From Betaproteobacteria bacterium UBA6910 (lineage in GTDB: Bacteria > Pseudomonadota > Gammaproteobacteria > Burkholderiales > UBA6910): 6,354 nt of DNA. A program made the translations under genes and the position numbers. Where the stretch lies: positions 5,138-11,491 of the forward strand of contig DKBC01000066.1 of NCBI GenBank assembly GCA_002451065.1, written 5' to 3'. Of the stretch, positions 1 through 5,847 are shown one piece after another. Position 1 is the first letter of the stretch. Each line of letters begins with the position of its first letter. The notes beneath the pieces were generated by a model that was given only the letters and a program-made list of their open reading frames with translations, made no database searches and was not told the DNA's origin.

Positions 1-170
1 GCCGCTCCGGGTGTCGCGACCGCCACCGATTCGGTATAGTCCGATGTTCAGGGTCCCGCCGGTCGAGCTTCCCGATGCGGTCGGGATCGCTTCTCGTGCC
101 ATTCGCGCCTGCGCGCGCGATTCGATTGGCAGCGTTTCCCGATACGACTTCGTCACGAAAGGAACATACC

Positions 171-623
171 ATGCAAGCTCTGCAATCCGTTTTGGCCATC
201 GCGTTCTTAATCGTTTCGTCATCGGCCTGGGCCGCCGACGGCCTCGTCGCGACCAAGAGTCCGCACAAGGCCAAGGACACCATGGACCGCCTGGAAAGCA
301 TCGTCAAGCAGAAGGGCATGACCGTCTTCGTGCGAGTGGATCACGCGGCGGGCGCCGCCCAGGTGGGAAAGACCCTGCGCCCAACCGAACTCCTGATCTT
401 TGGTAACCCCAAGGGCGGTACGCCTTTCATGGAATGCAGCCAGACCGTGGGCATCGACCTGCCCCTCAAGGCGCTGGTCTGGGAGGACGCGAAAGGGCAG
501 GTCTGGCTGGCCTACAACGATCCCGCCTACGTCGCCGCGCGCCACGGCGTCGCCGACTGCCCGGTAGTGGGCAATATGAAAAAGGCCCTCCAGGGTTTCG
601 TCCAGGAGGCGACCGCGCCCTAG
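171..623 (+). CDS. Secreted DUF302 family protein
   Basis: The product is 150 residues. A signal peptide is visible at the N-terminus (hydrophobic residues 7-19, then SSAWAAD, cleavage near residue 21 or 22), so the mature protein should be periplasmic or secreted. The remainder matches the DUF302 family, with the characteristic stretches LLIFGNPKGGTP (74-85), GIDLPLKALVWED (94-106) and WLAYNDPAYVAARHG (112-126). The biochemical role of DUF302 is unknown. Two cysteines, C89 and C130, could form a disulfide after export. I chose the ATG at 171 because AAAGGA lies 7-12 bases upstream and the signal peptide starts there. An in-frame ATG at 75 would add 32 residues ahead of it. A TATAGT at 35-40 could be a -10 element, but its -35 is poor. 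The gene is separated from the next one by 610 bases, so it is probably its own transcription unit. Confidence 0.88.
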   Translation: MQALQSVLAIAFLIVSSSAWAADGLVATKSPHKAKDTMDRLESIVKQKGMTVFVRVDHAAGAAQVGKTLRPTELLIFGNPKGGTPFMECSQTVGIDLPLKALVWEDAKGQVWLAYNDPAYVAARHGVADCPVVGNMKKALQGFVQEATAP

Positions 624-1233
624 CGCGCGTCGCTGTGCCTGACGGGGCGGACGCCGGGGTTCGCGAATCGCCCCCGGCGAGGACGGAGAACCGGGATGGC
701 TGTGACGGCCTGCGCTAAGCCCCTGCATTTGCCAGGCGAATCTGCCCGGGGGGAAGCATTCAGTGCGAAGCCTGCATCCGTCGGCATCGTTGAGCGCGTG
801 GAATTTCTATCGGGTTGACAGCGTCGTAGGGTGAAGGCGGCTTTGAACCACTTTTTCTTGACTCTAATTCACATTGGACTCCGACCCGAGATGCAATTCC
901 TCAGACGCGATCTCCTGATGCGTGAAATTCGGCTCCTTGCCGCACTCCCCGCCAACCGAGCTCGACACCGGCACGTTTCGCCTTGCCGCTCATGGCCCCA
1001 GTCCTGGCGGCGCGGCTGGGCGGGTGCACCGCCCACGAGCTCTCGCGCAATATCTAACAGGGTTTCCGGGCCCATTATGAAAGCCTGCGACCGGAACCAC
1101 TCGAGAAATTGAGCGCCCCGTCGCCGAGCTTCGATGCGTACGACCCAAAACACCGAAACCTCTCCGCGCCCCGCGGCGAATGATGCGCTCCCGCCGCGCG
1201 GCACTGGGCTTCCCGGGTGATTCGTAGCCTGTC
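624..1233. other. 610-base gap without an intact gene
   Basis: No reading frame here has convincing protein character. One hairpin lies at 653-678 (listed separately). A perfect TTGACA stands at 815-820, but no good -10 follows at 16-18 bases. A TCTAAT at 863-868 lies 14 bases after a TTGAAC, which is too short for a normal sigma-70 promoter. From the ATG at 992 one frame reads 22 codons to a TAA and then continues for about 38 protein-like codons to a TGA ending at 1189. This could be an eroded gene remnant but matches nothing I recognise. The promoter of the downstream kinase should lie here. I see no copy of the RGACY-AA-RGTCC box that occurs further downstream. Confidence 0.5.
653..678 (+). 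terminator. Hairpin after the DUF302 gene, possible terminator
   Basis: GCCGGGG (653-659) pairs with CCCCGGC (672-678) across a 12-base loop that itself contains the palindrome TTCGCGAA. It lies 30 bases after the DUF302 stop codon, as expected of a terminator. No T-tract follows, so it is not a textbook intrinsic terminator; it may only stabilise the transcript end. Confidence 0.3.
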
Positions 1234-3075
1234 ATGAGCCCGTTGACGATCGCCTGGTCCATGTGCGCGGCGGCAAGCGCCATGATGGGCCTCTCCCACG
1301 TACTTCTGTGGTTCAAGGAGCGCCGCCGGAGCGTCTATCTGCTCTCCTCCGTCATGGCATTCAGCGCCGCCGCCAGCGCCCTGCTCGAACTGGCACTGAT
1401 GCGTGCGGATGATACGGCGCGCTATGGGACTCTCCTGCAGTGGGAAAACCTGACGATTTACTTGCTGATCATTTCCATGGTCTGGTTCGTCTACCTGCAC
1501 TTCGGCACGGCGCGCCGTTGGCTGGCGGTCGCGATCACCGTGCTCTGGACGATCGCGATCGGCATCAATTTCACGTCGCCGATGAGCCTGGTGTACTCCG
1601 AAATCACCGAACTGCGGATGATGAAGACGTTCTGGGGCGAGACCTTCACGCTCGCCATCGGCGAGCCCAATCCATGGAAGGCCCTTGCGGACGCAGCCTC
1701 GCTGCTCATTCTGGTCTACGCCCTCGACGGATCCTTCCGGGCATGGCGCGGCGGCACCCGCGAGGAGGCGGCCGCCGTCGGCGGCGGGATCGTGGTGTTC
1801 ATCCTTCTCGCCGGGGCTCACACGCCGCTGGTCGACGCCGGCGTTGTCGCCACCCCGTACATGATCAGCTTCGGTTTCCTCGCCATCGTCTTTGGGATGA
1901 CGTACGTGCTCGTCTCCAGGGCGTTTTCCGCATCGCGCTACGCCCGGCAAGTCCAGGCGGACGAGAAGCGGTGGAGACTTCTGCTGGAAAACGTACAACT
2001 GCTGGTGGTGGGCCTGGATCGCGGGGGGCTGGTCAATTACGTCAATCCCCACGCCCTGCGGCTCCTCGGCTACGAGAGGGGCGACATCCTCGGCAGGCCC
2101 TGGATTGACATCGCCGTTCCGCAAGCTGAGCGCCCTGCTGCCTGGGACACGTTCCGGAATCTGCTTCAAGGGGGCAATCTCCCGTCGTTCGAGAACACGG
2201 TCCTCGGAAAGACAGGTGAAGCCCTGCACGTAAGATGGTCGCAGGTGTTGCTTTACGACGTCGATGGCGCTTCGGGCGGTACGCTCAGCATCGGCGAGGA
2301 CCTGACGCCGCGCATCCGTGCCGAGCACGAGGCTCGGCGCGAGCGCGACGCCCTCGCGCACGTGACCCGCGTTTCGGCGATGGGAGAACTGGTCGCATCG
2401 CTTGCCCACGAGCTGAATCAGCCCCTGACCGCGATGTTGAGCAATGCCCAGGCCGCGCAACGCTTTCTTGCCACCGACCCGCCCGAACTCGGGGAAGTCC
2501 GGGACATCCTGCACGACTTGGTCAAGGACAATCAGCGCGCAAGTGACGTGATTCGACGCCTGCGTGCGCTGCTGACAAAGGAGCCGCCCGCGTTCGCCGC
2601 CGTCGACCTGTGCCGGCTTGCCCGCGACGTTTCTCAGTTGCTGCGCGGCGACAGCATGATACGCAAAATCGACGTCGCCGTGGAGTGTCCGTCCGAGCCG
2701 GCGCTGGCGCACGGGGACACGATTCAGCTGCAGCAGGTGCTGCTCAACCTGCTGTTGAACGCGTTCGACGCCGTGGCCCATCTCCCGGCAGATCGACGCC
2801 GCATAACCGTAGGGATTTCCCGCCGCCGGGACGCCTGGGAAATCAGCGTGCGCGACCAGGGAATTGGCCTTGCGCCCGACGGGCTAACGGAGGTCTTCGA
2901 GCCTTTCTTCAGCACCAAGCGCGGCGGCATGGGCATGGGGCTTTCCATCGCGCGGTCCATCGTCGAAAGCCACGACGGCCGGCTGTGGGCCGAGAACAAT
3001 TCCGACCGGGGTGCGACATTCTGCTTGACCCTTCCGGTATTCGGCGCCCTCGATCCGCGGGAGGCCGCCGCATGA
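1234..3075 (+). CDS. Membrane sensor histidine kinase (7 TM, PAS, HisKA, HATPase)
   Basis: This 613-residue kinase should autophosphorylate on a histidine in response to a signal and pass the phosphate to the regulator encoded next. Seven hydrophobic segments lie at about 7-27, 34-55, 73-90, 95-112, 150-165, 182-200 and 206-227. They resemble the 7TM N-terminal regions of other sensor kinases. A PAS domain spans roughly 246-360. The dimerisation domain carries the H-box AHELNQPLTA with phospho-accepting H392. The ATPase domain has the N-box LLNLLLNAFDAV (N509), G1 DQGIGL (541-546), F-box FEPFFSTK (555-562) and G2 GGMGMGL (564-570), all intact. This core is FixL/TodS-like (orthodox, no receiver domain). 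No haem-binding or other ligand signature is evident in the PAS, so the signal is unknown. The ATG at 1234 is the first start after an in-frame TAG at 1225; GGGTGA at 1215-1220 is a weak, distant ribosome site. The stop overlaps the regulator start by 4 bases (ATGA), indicating translational coupling. Confidence 0.95.
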   Translation: MSPLTIAWSMCAAASAMMGLSHVLLWFKERRRSVYLLSSVMAFSAAASALLELALMRADDTARYGTLLQWENLTIYLLIISMVWFVYLHFGTARRWLAVAITVLWTIAIGINFTSPMSLVYSEITELRMMKTFWGETFTLAIGEPNPWKALADAASLLILVYALDGSFRAWRGGTREEAAAVGGGIVVFILLAGAHTPLVDAGVVATPYMISFGFLAIVFGMTYVLVSRAFSASRYARQVQADEKRWRLLLENVQLLVVGLDRGGLVNYVNPHALRLLGYERGDILGRPWIDIAVPQAERPAAWDTFRNLLQGGNLPSFENTVLGKTGEALHVRWSQVLLYDVDGASGGTLSIGEDLTPRIRAEHEARRERDALAHVTRVSAMGELVASLAHELNQPLTAMLSNAQAAQRFLATDPPELGEVRDILHDLVKDNQRASDVIRRLRALLTKEPPAFAAVDLCRLARDVSQLLRGDSMIRKIDVAVECPSEPALAHGDTIQLQQVLLNLLLNAFDAVAHLPADRRRITVGISRRRDAWEISVRDQGIGLAPDGLTEVFEPFFSTKRGGMGMGLSIARSIVESHDGRLWAENNSDRGATFCLTLPVFGALDPREAAA

Positions 3076-3698
3076 ACGGTGACCAGCATCAGGTTTTTTT
3101 GGTGGACGACGACGAATCCGTCCGCCAGGCGCTCACCCGGCTGCTGCGCGCAAGCGGCCACCGGGTCCAGGCATTCGCGTCGGCGCGCGAGTTCCTGGAG
3201 AGCGGCGCTGACGGCTCGATCCCGGCGTGCCTCCTCCTCGACGTGAGCATGCCAGGGCTCGACGGGCTGGATCTCCAGCGGGAGTTGCAGGCGCGCGATG
3301 TTGCGCTGCCGGTCGTCTTCATCACCGGCCACGGTGACATCCCCATGAGCGTGAAGGCCATGAAAGCGGGCGCCGTGAATTTTCTCGCGAAGCCGGTGCG
3401 CGACTCCGAGCTGCTGGCCGCCATCGATGAGGCCCTTGCCCGGTCGATGCGGGAGCACGCTGAACGCCGTGAGCTGGATGAACTGAGGCGCCGCGCGGAC
3501 ACCCTCACCCCCCGGGAGCGGGAAGTGATGGCGCGGGTCGTCGCCGGACGGCTCAACAAGCAGATCGCCGACGACCTCGGCACCTCCGAAAAGACCGTCA
3601 AGGTCCATCGCGGCCGCGTGATGGCCAAGATGAAGGCCGGATCCCTCGCGCAACTGGTGCGCGCAGCCGAAAGGATCGGATTTACTGAGAAGCCATGA
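3072..3698 (+). CDS. FixJ/NarL-type response regulator with LuxR HTH
   Basis: This 208-residue, two-domain transcription regulator is the presumed partner of the kinase just upstream. The receiver domain (about 7-120) has the acidic cluster VDDDE (11-15), phospho-accepting D57 in LLLDVSMPG, T85 in FITGHGD and K107 in LAKPV, so every catalytic residue is present. A charged linker (about 122-142) leads to a LuxR/GerE-type helix-turn-helix at about 144-205, with LTPREREVM, NKQIADDLGTSEKTVKVHRGRVMAKM and QLVRAAE. Overall it resembles FixJ and related activators of aerobic or respiratory regulons. The start ATG overlaps the kinase stop, and no nearby alternative is better. A T7 run (3094-3100) near codons 8-10 stands out in such GC-rich DNA. 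It probably acts at the three RGACY-AA-RGTCC promoters downstream (3741, 4243, 5676). That link rests on proximity and site shape. Confidence 0.95.
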   Translation: MNGDQHQVFLVDDDESVRQALTRLLRASGHRVQAFASAREFLESGADGSIPACLLLDVSMPGLDGLDLQRELQARDVALPVVFITGHGDIPMSVKAMKAGAVNFLAKPVRDSELLAAIDEALARSMREHAERRELDELRRRADTLTPREREVMARVVAGRLNKQIADDLGTSEKTVKVHRGRVMAKMKAGSLAQLVRAAERIGFTEKP

Positions 3699-3707
3699 TG
3701 CGGTGGG

Positions 3708-3724
3708 GCGACGCTGCCCGTCGC
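3708..3724 (+). terminator. Short hairpin after the response regulator
   Basis: GCGACG (3708-3713) pairs with CGTCGC (3719-3724) across a 5-base loop, 10 bases after the regulator stop codon and 17 bases before the next operator. It has no T-tract. It could limit read-through from the kinase-regulator operon into the separately promoted receiver gene, but chance pairing is common in DNA this GC-rich. Confidence 0.25.
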
Positions 3725-3740
3725 GCATTGGCGTCCCATG

Positions 3741-3783
3741 AGACCAAGGTCCAATTGCCCCGCGATCCGCCAGCGCTTAGGTT
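3741..3783 (+). promoter_or_regulatory. Activator box plus promoter, copy 1
   Basis: The inverted repeat AGACC-AA-GGTCC (3741-3752) is followed by AAT. A -35-like TTGCCC (3755-3760), a 17-base spacer and the -10-like TAGGTT (3778-3783) come next. Transcription would begin near 3790, which places the repeat centre at about -43.5, where activators touching the polymerase at -35 normally bind. With two flanking bases on each side the repeat has the 7-2-7 layout known for NarL-family sites. The poor core hexamers are what one expects of an activator-dependent promoter. It would drive the lone receiver gene with a leader of about 45 bases. Copies 2 and 3 share the same geometry. Confidence 0.68.
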
Positions 3784-3824
3784 GTTCCCGCGCCTGGAGA
3801 CCGCACGTCGGTCTGAAGAGGCGC

Positions 3825-3828
3825 GGAG
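3825..3828 (+). promoter_or_regulatory. Ribosome binding site that fixes a TTG start
   Basis: GGAG lies 6 bases before the TTG at 3835. The reading frame contains a TGA at 3814 and no ATG or GTG between that stop and the conserved receiver core, so this site and the TTG together decide the start. Confidence 0.7.
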
Positions 3829-3834
3829 AACCCA

Positions 3835-4236
3835 TTGCCGCTTCCAAAACCGCCCACCGTCGCCATCGTCGACGACGACGCCTCGGTCTGCCGCGCGATC
3901 AGTCGCCTCGTGCGCTCTCTCGGCTACAAGGCGGAAACCTTCTCCTCGGGGCAGAAGTTTCTTGACCGCCTGGACGCGGCGCCGTCACAACCGGTCGACT
4001 GCCTGGTACTCGACCAGCAGATGCCCGAAATGCGCGGCCTTGAGGTCCAGGGAAGGCTGGTGGCCGCCGGACGGCGAATTCCCATCGTGTTCATCACCGC
4101 CCACGAGACCGCCAGGGATCGCGACCAGGCGCTGGCGGCGGGGGCCATCCAGTATCTTACGAAGCCGTTTGGGGACGAGGTGATGGTGCGCGCCCTGGAG
4201 GCGGCACTGGGCAGGAAGGAGTTCCACGGACTGTGA
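3835..4236 (+). CDS. Stand-alone receiver domain (single-domain response regulator)
   Basis: This 133-residue protein is essentially one CheY-like receiver domain without an output domain. The acidic residues are in IVDDDAS (11-17), the phospho-acceptor is D60 in LVLDQQMPEM, T88 is in VFITAHE and K110 in YLTKPFG, so it should be phosphorylatable. It starts with TTG. Its receiver is of the same FixJ-like type as the upstream regulator, which suggests both can accept phosphate from the kinase at 1234. It has its own copy of the activator box 83 bases upstream of the start, so it is probably induced by the system it belongs to. Plausible roles are a phosphate sink, a competitor that limits the response, or a signal to another protein. 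The sequence cannot decide between them. The next promoter begins 6 bases after its stop codon. Confidence 0.92.
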   Translation: MPLPKPPTVAIVDDDASVCRAISRLVRSLGYKAETFSSGQKFLDRLDAAPSQPVDCLVLDQQMPEMRGLEVQGRLVAAGRRIPIVFITAHETARDRDQALAAGAIQYLTKPFGDEVMVRALEAALGRKEFHGL

Positions 4237-4242
4237 AAAATG

Positions 4243-4285
4243 GGACCAAAGTCCAATTGCCGCCCGCCATCATCCCGGCTACTGT
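4243..4285 (+). promoter_or_regulatory. Activator box plus promoter, copy 2
   Basis: The inverted repeat GGACC-AA-AGTCC (4243-4254) is followed by AATTGCC, as in copy 1. The -35-like TTGCCG is at 4257-4262, the spacer is 17 bases and the -10-like TACTGT is at 4280-4285. All distances equal those in copy 1, although the sequence between the elements is otherwise different. The expected start is near 4292, giving a leader of about 64 bases to the MORN gene at 4356. It begins directly behind the receiver stop codon at 4236. It would drive the MORN and glycine-zipper genes together. Confidence 0.68.
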
Positions 4286-4355
4286 GGCTCCCGATCGACC
4301 TGCGCTTGAGAAGAGCGTCGCATCGCCGCAACACGCCGCCTCGAGGAATCCGTCC

Positions 4356-5129
4356 ATGCCCTGGTCTCGCCGCATCCTTTCCCAACTTGCGTTGCTCTCG
4401 ATTCTGTCGGGGCCGGCGGCATCCGCTTCGTGGGCCGATCATTGGCTGCCCGTGGCCGACTCCGGCTGCAAGGTCTGGTCCGACGAACCACTCAGGAGAG
4501 GAGAAATCCTGCGCTGGAGCGGCGGTTGCGCCGACGACAAGCTCCAGGGGAGCGGGGTACTGGAGATTAACGCCGGCGGAAATCAGGTGCTCCGATTCGA
4601 GGGTTCCATGCGCGGCGGAAAGGCGCAAGGCGAGGGAAGGATGGAGGTCCACGAAGCTGGAGGAACCGAGCGCTACGCGGGCGGCTTCAAGGACAGCCTG
4701 CTCGACGGATTTGGCGTCTATGAGCTCGCGGATGGCAGCCGCTACGAGGGCGGTTTCAAGCGCGACAAGCCTGACGGTTTCGGCGTGTACAAGGGCAAGG
4801 ACGGCACGGTGTTCCAGGGAGAGCTTAGGAACGGCCGCCCTTACGGCGAGGGCTACGTCGCCCTTCCCGGCGGGGAGCGGTACCAGGGCGGCTTCCGAAG
4901 CGGGAAGCGCCACGGCAAGGGAAAGCTGCTGTTTCCGAACGGCGATCTCTACGATGGCGAGTTCCGCGATGGCAAGGCCAGCGGCGCCGGCACCTTCACG
5001 CTGCCCGATGGTTCCGTCTATCGGGGCGCATGGATTAACGGAAAAGCCAACGGCAAATTCGAGGTCACCCTGCCGGATGGCGCCCGGGAAACCCAAACAT
5101 GGAAAGACGACAAACGGGTGAAACCATGA
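4356..5129 (+). CDS. Exported MORN-repeat protein
   Basis: The product is 257 residues. A signal peptide (basic MPWSRR, hydrophobic 7-18, likely cleavage near ASA at 22-24) sends it to the periplasm or cell surface. Six regular 23-residue MORN repeats run from about 105 to 242 with the pattern YxGGFxxGKxxGxGxxxxxDG. Two looser units precede them at about 51-76 and 78-102. MORN repeats form an elongated beta-hairpin stack and usually act in binding or scaffolding; no catalytic motif is visible. C38 and C58 lie in the extracytoplasmic N-terminal part and may form a disulfide. I chose the ATG at 4356, which has GAGG about 9 bases upstream and begins the signal peptide. A GTG at 4233 is in frame and overlaps the previous stop. 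It would bury the signal peptide 41 residues in and place the copy 2 promoter inside the gene. The stop overlaps the next gene by 4 bases. Confidence 0.88.
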   Translation: MPWSRRILSQLALLSILSGPAASASWADHWLPVADSGCKVWSDEPLRRGEILRWSGGCADDKLQGSGVLEINAGGNQVLRFEGSMRGGKAQGEGRMEVHEAGGTERYAGGFKDSLLDGFGVYELADGSRYEGGFKRDKPDGFGVYKGKDGTVFQGELRNGRPYGEGYVALPGGERYQGGFRSGKRHGKGKLLFPNGDLYDGEFRDGKASGAGTFTLPDGSVYRGAWINGKANGKFEVTLPDGARETQTWKDDKRVKP

Positions 5130-5515
5130 CCGATGAAGCCGCCCGCCTGCGCCACGATTCTACCCCCCGTCGCCAGCCGCTGCTGCGCCGCGCCGGCCCG
5201 GTGGTCCTTGTCCTTGCTCTCGCCGCCGCCACCGGGATGCCCGCGCTGCCCTCCTATGCCGGCCTGTTGGGTGGCGCCCTCGGCGGCGCCGTCCTGGGGG
5301 GAATCGTCGGCGGCCGCCGCGGCGCGGCTGCTGGAGCCGTGGTTGGCGGAATCGCCGGCGCGGCCCGCGCCCAGCAGCATCGCGACGCGGCTTACTACCA
5401 GCAGCAGCAACAGATGCAGTACCAGCAGCAACAAATGGAAATGGAACGCCAGCGCCTCGAATACGAGCGCGAGAGGCTCGAGTCTGAGCGCCGCCGGCTC
5501 CAATCCGGCGGCTGA
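5126..5515 (+). CDS. Exported glycine-zipper protein with Gln-rich coiled coil
   Basis: The product is 129 residues. A basic N-terminal region (about 1-22) and a hydrophobic stretch (24-37) end in LPSYA, a likely signal peptidase site near residue 45, so export is expected. No lipobox cysteine is present. Residues 46-80 form a glycine zipper (GLLGGALGGAVLGGIVGG, then GAAAGAVVGGIAGAA), a motif that packs helices in membranes or oligomers. Residues 92-103 are rich in glutamine, and 105-126 are a highly charged EREREL-type helix, likely a coiled coil. The ATG at 5126 overlaps the MORN stop in an ATGA and follows GGGTGA at 5116-5121, so the pair is probably translationally coupled. An in-frame ATG at 5099 is possible but less well placed. 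The function is unknown; an envelope-associated oligomer is a reasonable guess. Confidence 0.82.
   Translation: MTDEAARLRHDSTPRRQPLLRRAGPVVLVLALAAATGMPALPSYAGLLGGALGGAVLGGIVGGRRGAAAGAVVGGIAGAARAQQHRDAAYYQQQQQMQYQQQQMEMERQRLEYERERLESERRRLQSGG
5402..5437 (+). repeat. CAG/CAA repeat within the glycine-zipper gene
   Basis: Two near-identical 15-base units, CAGCAGCAACAGATG (5402-5416) and CAGCAGCAACAAATG (5423-5437), are separated by CAGTAC. They encode the glutamine-rich segment QQQQQMQYQQQQM. The repeat is in frame, so length changes by whole units would keep the gene open. Confidence 0.75.
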
Positions 5516-5847
5516 AAGCGAAGGGGATGGGCGCGATCTCCAATAGGGTGGAACGCGTCTACGCCTGGCCCCATGGAACGCCCGTCTATCGCCCCCTACC
5601 CGGCAGGCTCCGAGGGACACCCGCCGGTGCCGCTAACAGTTTGCGAAGCCAAGACTGCGCGAACGGCAATTTGTAGGACTAAGGTCCAATATCGGATCCC
5701 CGTGCCGTTCGTTAACTTGCTCGGGGTGTTCGGACGCTTCGCCAGCGAATTGCAGCGAGCCGCCGCATTTCCGGAAGTCCGTTTCAAGCCCAAACGCGAT
5801 CTCCAATCCTGCGACGATTTGAAGCGAAGGCCGAAATCGTAACCGCC
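5516..5847. other. 332-base gap holding promoter copy 3
   Basis: No convincing gene lies here. An imperfect direct repeat is present at 5549-5593: a TGGAACGC...GTCTA.CGCC pattern occurs at 5549-5565 and again at 5574-5593. The activator box and promoter are at 5676-5718. The rest is leader for the gene at 5848. I found no clear intrinsic terminator after the glycine-zipper gene. Confidence 0.6.
5676..5718 (+). promoter_or_regulatory. Activator box plus promoter, copy 3
   Basis: The inverted repeat GGACT-AA-GGTCC (5676-5687) is followed by AAT. The -10-like TAACTT is at 5713-5718, at exactly the same distance as in copies 1 and 2. The -35 position (5690-5695, TATCGG) is weaker than in the other copies. 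Expected transcription starts near 5725 with a leader of about 120 bases to the outer-membrane gene at 5848. The copy is more divergent outside the core box, which argues that the shared positions are kept by function rather than by recent duplication. Confidence 0.65.

Noticed and set aside
31..45. TATAGTCCGAT near the window start, resembling the right half of the box
   Set aside because: The left half-site is absent and no -10 lies at the fixed 29-base spacing.
872..890. ATTGGAC followed by TCCGACCC, resembling a fourth box
   Set aside because: Only one half-site matches. No TANNNT stands at the required distance on either strand.
831..1112. 93-codon + strand frame beginning with GTG in the first gap
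   Set aside because: It is Arg-rich with no family motif and no ribosome site.
1075..2781. Long open frame of 568 codons on the - strand
   Set aside because: It lies antisense to the histidine kinase, which has complete conserved motifs. Its translation is rich in Arg, His and Gln with no recognisable domain, typical of a mirror frame in GC-rich DNA.
3591..3608. AGACCGTCAAGGTCC inside the regulator gene
   Set aside because: It has both half-sites but with three extra bases between them, and it encodes the conserved KTVKVH of the DNA-binding helix, which explains the sequence.
4233..4355. GTG start for the MORN gene overlapping the receiver stop codon
   Set aside because: It would put 41 residues ahead of a clear signal peptide and the promoter inside the coding region; the ATG at 4356 has a ribosome site and begins the signal peptide.
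3924..5096. Open frame of 390 codons on the - strand
   Set aside because: It is antisense to the receiver and MORN genes and has no domain character; the regular MORN repeats on the + strand explain this region.
5601..5632. CGGCA and TGCCG as a terminator stem after the glycine-zipper gene
   Set aside because: Five base pairs with a 22-base loop and no T-tract are too weak to call.
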